A DNA stretch of 17,668 nucleotides from CAZRDB01 sp964598695 (GTDB taxonomy: Bacteria > Armatimonadota > Zipacnadia > UBA1398): assembly GCA_964598695.1 (NCBI GenBank), contig CAZRDB010000102.1, positions 1 through 17,668 on the forward strand, given 5' to 3'. Made by a program: the position numbers and the translations under genes. Below, in pieces: positions 15,178-17,668 of the stretch (its first letter is position 1; each line of letters begins with the position of its first letter). Below the pieces are notes generated by a model that saw only the letters and a program-made list of their open reading frames with translations, did no database searches and was not told the origin of the DNA.

Positions 15178-15673
15178 CCCGCATCGCCTCCCGCAGCACG
15201 GCCTTGCCGGAGAGCACCGCGATGTCGCTCGCGAGCCGCTCGGGCAGCAGCTCCGCGAACAGCTCCTCCAGCTCCGCGAGTTCCCCCTGCCGCCGTTCCT
15301 CGGTCTGACGCCGCACGACCTCGATGGCATGGAGGGCGGCTGCGTCGCTCGCGAGCGCGGCCTCGGCCTCTTCGAGCCACTGGAGGAAGACGTCGCTCTC
15401 GCGGACCCCGCCCATCCCATCGTTCAGCGCCTCGACGTCGGCGCGGGGAGAGCGGATCTTCGAGCGGCCGAAGGCCCCGCCCAGAACGTTGATCGCCTCG
15501 CGCAGCCGCTTGCAGGCGACGCGCATGTCGTGGACGGCCACGGGATCGTGGCCCGAGATGGCCGCCTCCGTGTAGGCCACCATCTCGGCGTACTTGGTGG
15601 CGATGATCCGCGCCGCCGCCGAGCGGAACGGGATCATCGGCGTGAGACCGCGTACGCGTCGCGCCTTCGCCAT
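15170..15673 (-). CDS. Half-CHAD domain protein, first gene of a split pair
   Basis: This 167-residue protein represents the first half of a CHAD module: VHDMRVACKRLREAINVLGG at 47-66 with His48 and basic residues, then a GGVRESDVFLQWL helix (about 88-100) and a Glu/Ala-rich helical region to the end. CHAD proteins bind polyphosphate through basic and histidine side chains. GGAGGTG (15678-15684, - strand) just upstream of the ATG supports the start. No CYTH or other partner domain is attached or adjacent. Its stop overlaps the start of the second half-CHAD gene by eight bases. Both genes have a plausible start and stop, so this reads as a real split rather than a broken gene. Confidence 0.85.
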   Translation of the reverse strand: MAKARRVRGLTPMIPFRSAAARIIATKYAEMVAYTEAAISGHDPVAVHDMRVACKRLREAINVLGGAFGRSKIRSPRADVEALNDGMGGVRESDVFLQWLEEAEAALASDAAALHAIEVVRRQTEERRQGELAELEELFAELLPERLASDIAVLSGKAVLREAMRDG

Positions 15674-15683
15674 GGGGCACCTC

Positions 15684-15699
15684 CGCGAAGCGTTTCGCG
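15684..15699 (-). repeat. Small hairpin immediately upstream of the half-CHAD ribosome binding site
   Basis: CGCGAA (15684-15689) and TTCGCG (15694-15699) form a perfect six-base stem with a four-base loop, abutting the GGAGGTG of the CHAD gene. It could be a weak terminator after marC or a hairpin affecting translation. In DNA this GC-rich it may also be chance. Confidence 0.35.
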
Positions 15700-15743
15700 C
15701 CCCCCGGCCGGCCACCTGCCCGGCCCGAGCATCGCGCGCGGCG

Positions 15744-16388
15744 TTACCGCGCCGCGAGGCCGGGGAGCAGCTCGGTGAGGCCGTCCATGATGAACTCGAC
15801 GGCGATCGCGGCGAGGAACAGGCCCATCAGGCGCGTGAAGACCAGGATGCCCGTGCGCCCGAGCCGCAGCCCGATCGGCCCGGCCGCCCGGAGCGTGAGC
15901 CACGCCGTGGCGCCGACCATCGCCGCGACCAGCACCAGCAGCGCCTTGTCCAGCAGCTCGGGGTGCTGGTTCGAGTACAGCACCATGGTGCTGAGCGAGC
16001 CGGGTCCCGCCAGCAGTGGCAACGCGAGCGGGACGATCGCGACCTCCTTGCGGTCGGCCTGGGCCGCCGCGGCCTCGTCGCTCGCCGCGCGAACGCCCCC
16101 CGCCGTCTCGCCGTGGAGCATCGCGATCGCCATGAGGAGAAGCAGGATGCCGCCGGCGACGCGGAAGGCCGACATGCTGACGCCGAACATGCGAAGGATC
16201 GAGTCGCCGATGATCACGGCGCCGCCCAACAGGCAGCCCACGGCCAGCGCGGCCAGCCAGGCCATGTGGCGGCGCTCCTTGCAGGCGAGGCCGTCGGTGA
16301 TCGCCAGGAACGTCGGCACGGCCCCGACCGGGTTGATCATGGCCACAAGCGCCACGAAGGTCTTCGCGAAGGTCGTCGCATCCATCAT
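15744..16388 (-). CDS. MarC-family integral membrane protein
   Basis: The 214-residue protein has six or so hydrophobic segments and the MarC/UPF0056 signature MINPVGAVPTFLAIT near the N-terminus (about 18-32). A LPLLAGPGSLSTMVLYS segment follows in the middle (about 122-138), and the end reads LMGLFLAAIAVEFIMDGL. These are the usual two conserved N-P/G-P regions of the family. MarC proteins are inner-membrane proteins of uncertain function; the original link to antibiotic resistance was not upheld. Two adjacent ATGs (16388, 16385) are possible. There is no recognisable Shine-Dalgarno, but a TACAAT lies seven bases upstream, which fits a leaderless message. It is followed after 70 bases by the half-CHAD pair on the same strand. 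Confidence 0.92.
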   Translation of the reverse strand: MMDATTFAKTFVALVAMINPVGAVPTFLAITDGLACKERRHMAWLAALAVGCLLGGAVIIGDSILRMFGVSMSAFRVAGGILLLLMAIAMLHGETAGGVRAASDEAAAAQADRKEVAIVPLALPLLAGPGSLSTMVLYSNQHPELLDKALLVLVAAMVGATAWLTLRAAGPIGLRLGRTGILVFTRLMGLFLAAIAVEFIMDGLTELLPGLAAR

Positions 16389-16394
16389 GCTGGG

Positions 16395-16400
16395 ATTGTA
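16395..16400 (-). promoter_or_regulatory. Candidate -10 box of marC (TACAAT), possible leaderless transcript
   Basis: On the - strand TACAAT is followed by six bases (CCCAGC) and then ATG 16388, so transcription would begin at or next to the start codon. No good -35 hexamer is seen at 16-18 bases upstream. Confidence 0.4.
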
Positions 16401-16435
16401 GAGAGCGGCTCCCGCCGGGGGAAGGCCCGACTGCC

Positions 16436-16484
16436 CCGGGCGGCCCGGTTGGCGCTTGACAGCCGCGCCGCGAGCGGCTTCCCT
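16436..16484 (+). promoter_or_regulatory. Candidate promoter and inverted repeats upstream of the PhnD-like gene
   Basis: A consensus -35 TTGACA lies at 16456-16461. The matching -10 position (about 16479-16484, TTCCCT) is poor. Between them is an inverted repeat, AGCCGC (16461-16466) and GCGGCT (16474-16479). Just upstream, 16436-16448 is a perfect palindrome, CCGGGC-G-GCCCGG. These could be operator sites, but GC-rich sequence gives such repeats by chance. Confidence 0.4.
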
Positions 16485-16526
16485 TGTCTCTGCGCGGGAG
16501 CCACGGAGCGCTCCCGCCCGTCCAAG

Positions 16527-16532
16527 AGGAGG
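16527..16532 (+). promoter_or_regulatory. Ribosome binding site of the PhnD-like gene
   Basis: AGGAGG within AGAGGAGGAA lies nine bases before ATG 16542. It rejects the long in-frame extension upstream. Confidence 0.8.
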
Positions 16533-16541
16533 AACCACGGT

Positions 16542-17618
16542 ATGACGACATCCCGCTGGCTGCTCGTCTGCGCCGCGCTCGCCGCGTGCGCTGTGCTCGC
16601 CGTGACGGGCTGCAAGCCCGCGGCCCAGGGAGCCGCCGCTCCCGCGACGCCGGCGGCCTCGGTCCCCGCCTCCGGCGCGGCGCAGCCCGCGACCGAGGTC
16701 AAGGGCCCGATCAAGATGTTCTTCGTCCCCTCGATCGAGGCGGGCAAGGTCACGACCCACGGCCGCAAGCTGGCCGACTACCTCACCGACAAGCTCGGCG
16801 TCCAGGTCGACGTCGAGGTGGCCCCGAGCTACGCGGCCGTCGTCGAGGGCCTGGGCTCGAACAAGGTCGACCTGGCCTGGATGCCGACCTACGCCTACAT
16901 CATCGCCCACGACCGCTACCAGGCCGAGGTCTCGCTGATGTGCATCCGGCGCGGCCAGAAGGCCTACCGCGGCATGTTCGTCACCCGCGCCGACAGCGGC
17001 ATCGAGAGTCTCGCCGACATCGAGGGCAAGACGATCGCCTACACCGACGCGGCCTCCACCTCCGGCTACATCTACCCCTCGGCGATGCTCGCGGCCCAGG
17101 GGGTCACCCCCAAGCGGTTCGTCTTCGCCGGCGGCCACGACAAGTCGATGCTCATGGTCTACCAGGGGACCGCCGACGTCGGATGCGCCTACTGGAGCCC
17201 GGCCGATGACCAGGGCAACATCAAGGACGCTCGCAAGGACCTCCTGGGCCTCCACCCCGATGCCGACAAGATGCTGAAGACCGTCGCCTTCACCGAGTGG
17301 ATCCCCAACGACAACCTCTCCTTCCGCGCCGGCTTCCCGGCCGAGCTGAGGCAGAAGATCGTCGACGCCATTCTCGAGTGGGTGAAGACGCCGCAGGGCG
17401 CGGAGGATGCCGCCGCGCTCTCCGACGTCACCGGCTTCGAGCCCGCGCAGGACTCCGACTACGACGTTGTCCGCGAGCTGATCGCCAAGTCGGGCCAGGC
17501 GCCCGATGAGGTGCTCAAGGCCCTCGACGAGAAGGACAAGGCCAAGGCCGCCGCGGCCGCCGCGCAGCCCAAGACCGAGTCGGCTCCGCCCGCCACCGAG
17601 CCGCCGAAGAAGCCCTAA
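16542..17618 (+). CDS. PhnD-like phosphate/phosphite/phosphonate-binding lipoprotein
   Basis: This 358-residue protein is the solute-binding component of an ABC importer. It has a lipoprotein signal (LAVTGC, lipid-bearing Cys24), an Ala/Pro linker to about residue 52, and a PhnD-type binding domain (about 55-320). Typical segments are MFFVPS near 59, DVEVAPSYAAVVEGLGSNKVDLAWMPT (given here as DLAWMPT near 108), RGMFVTRADSGI near 144 and GYIYPSAML near 177. GGHDKSMLMVYQGTADVG follows (near 200), then IPNDNLSFRAGF. A Lys/Ala/Pro-rich tail (about 325-358) is unusual. Ligand could be phosphonate, phosphite or another oxyanion; sequence alone does not decide. The TAA overlaps a possible downstream ATG, so permease and ATPase genes may follow outside the window. 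Confidence 0.9.
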   Translation: MTTSRWLLVCAALAACAVLAVTGCKPAAQGAAAPATPAASVPASGAAQPATEVKGPIKMFFVPSIEAGKVTTHGRKLADYLTDKLGVQVDVEVAPSYAAVVEGLGSNKVDLAWMPTYAYIIAHDRYQAEVSLMCIRRGQKAYRGMFVTRADSGIESLADIEGKTIAYTDAASTSGYIYPSAMLAAQGVTPKRFVFAGGHDKSMLMVYQGTADVGCAYWSPADDQGNIKDARKDLLGLHPDADKMLKTVAFTEWIPNDNLSFRAGFPAELRQKIVDAILEWVKTPQGAEDAAALSDVTGFEPAQDSDYDVVRELIAKSGQAPDEVLKALDEKDKAKAAAAAAQPKTESAPPATEPPKKP

Positions 17619-17668
17619 TGAGTCCTTCTCAAATACCGCAGTTGGTTGTCGGAGATGAGTCCGGCGTG
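17618..17668 (+). CDS. Possible start of the next gene, cut by the window edge
   Basis: An ATG overlaps the last base of the PhnD-like stop (TAATG) and stays open for 17 codons to the window edge (starting MSPSQIPQLVVGDESGV). An ABC-transporter ATPase or permease would be expected here, but the visible residues match no motif I recognise. The stretch is less GC-rich than the rest, and no Shine-Dalgarno is evident beyond coupling. Confidence 0.3.
   Translation, partial: MSPSQIPQLVVGDESGV

Noticed and set aside
15165..15180. A frameshift breaking one CHAD gene
   Set aside because: Both parts have their own start and stop, and the second has an N-terminus that aligns without gaps to the first; still listed as worth checking in raw reads.
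15594..16541. In-frame + strand extension of the PhnD-like protein
   Set aside because: The added part is antisense to marC and the CHAD gene, and a strong ribosome binding site and lipoprotein signal begin at 16542.

Overview
The window is about 17.7 kb of very GC-rich, densely coding bacterial DNA with 13 recognisable genes plus one possible gene running off the right end. No gene-free stretch exceeds about 155 bases. I saw no tRNA, rRNA, CRISPR array, insertion sequence or integrase. Signal peptides, a lipoprotein, secreted sugar-active proteins and a sortase-like fusion suggest an environmental, probably polysaccharide-degrading bacterium of a poorly cultured GC-rich lineage (Planctomycetota, Armatimonadota or Hydrogenedentota-like groups are possible). 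The sequence alone does not fix the phylum.

Left block (1-4170, + strand): the 3' part of uvrB, then uvrC (4-base ATGA overlap), then an O6-alkylguanine-DNA alkyltransferase gene that starts inside the end of uvrC. This is a compact DNA-repair operon combining nucleotide excision and direct alkyl reversal. A hairpin follows. Next (4314-5409, + strand) are a multi-pass membrane protein with a polyproline tail and a stand-alone response regulator receiver.

Middle block (5384-8508, - strand): a two-gene operon with a 4-base ATGA overlap. The first gene encodes a secreted or membrane protein joining a TIM-barrel-like extracytoplasmic domain, two membrane segments and a C-terminal sortase domain with its His/Cys/Arg residues. 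The second encodes a membrane-anchored TPR protein whose 3' end overlaps the convergent response regulator gene by 26 bases.

Sugar block (8648-14648, + strand): a very large exported protein with an N-terminal CBM9/DOMON-like domain and a GH123/DUF6067-like body, a translationally coupled LamG/concanavalin-like exported protein, and an exported GH29 alpha-L-fucosidase with an extra C-terminal beta domain. Together they look like a small exported glycan-utilisation cluster, with no transporter or regulator of its own in view. A strong hairpin terminator closes it against the convergent genes on the right.

Right block: on the - strand, a MarC-family membrane protein followed by two small overlapping genes that each encode half of a CHAD domain and align with each other without gaps. 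On the + strand, a PhnD-like phosphonate/phosphite-binding lipoprotein starts from a divergent intergenic region containing inverted repeats. A further ORF may begin in the last 51 bases.

The most unusual elements are the sortase-barrel fusion coupled to a TPR partner, and the CHAD domain split into two paralogous overlapping genes.
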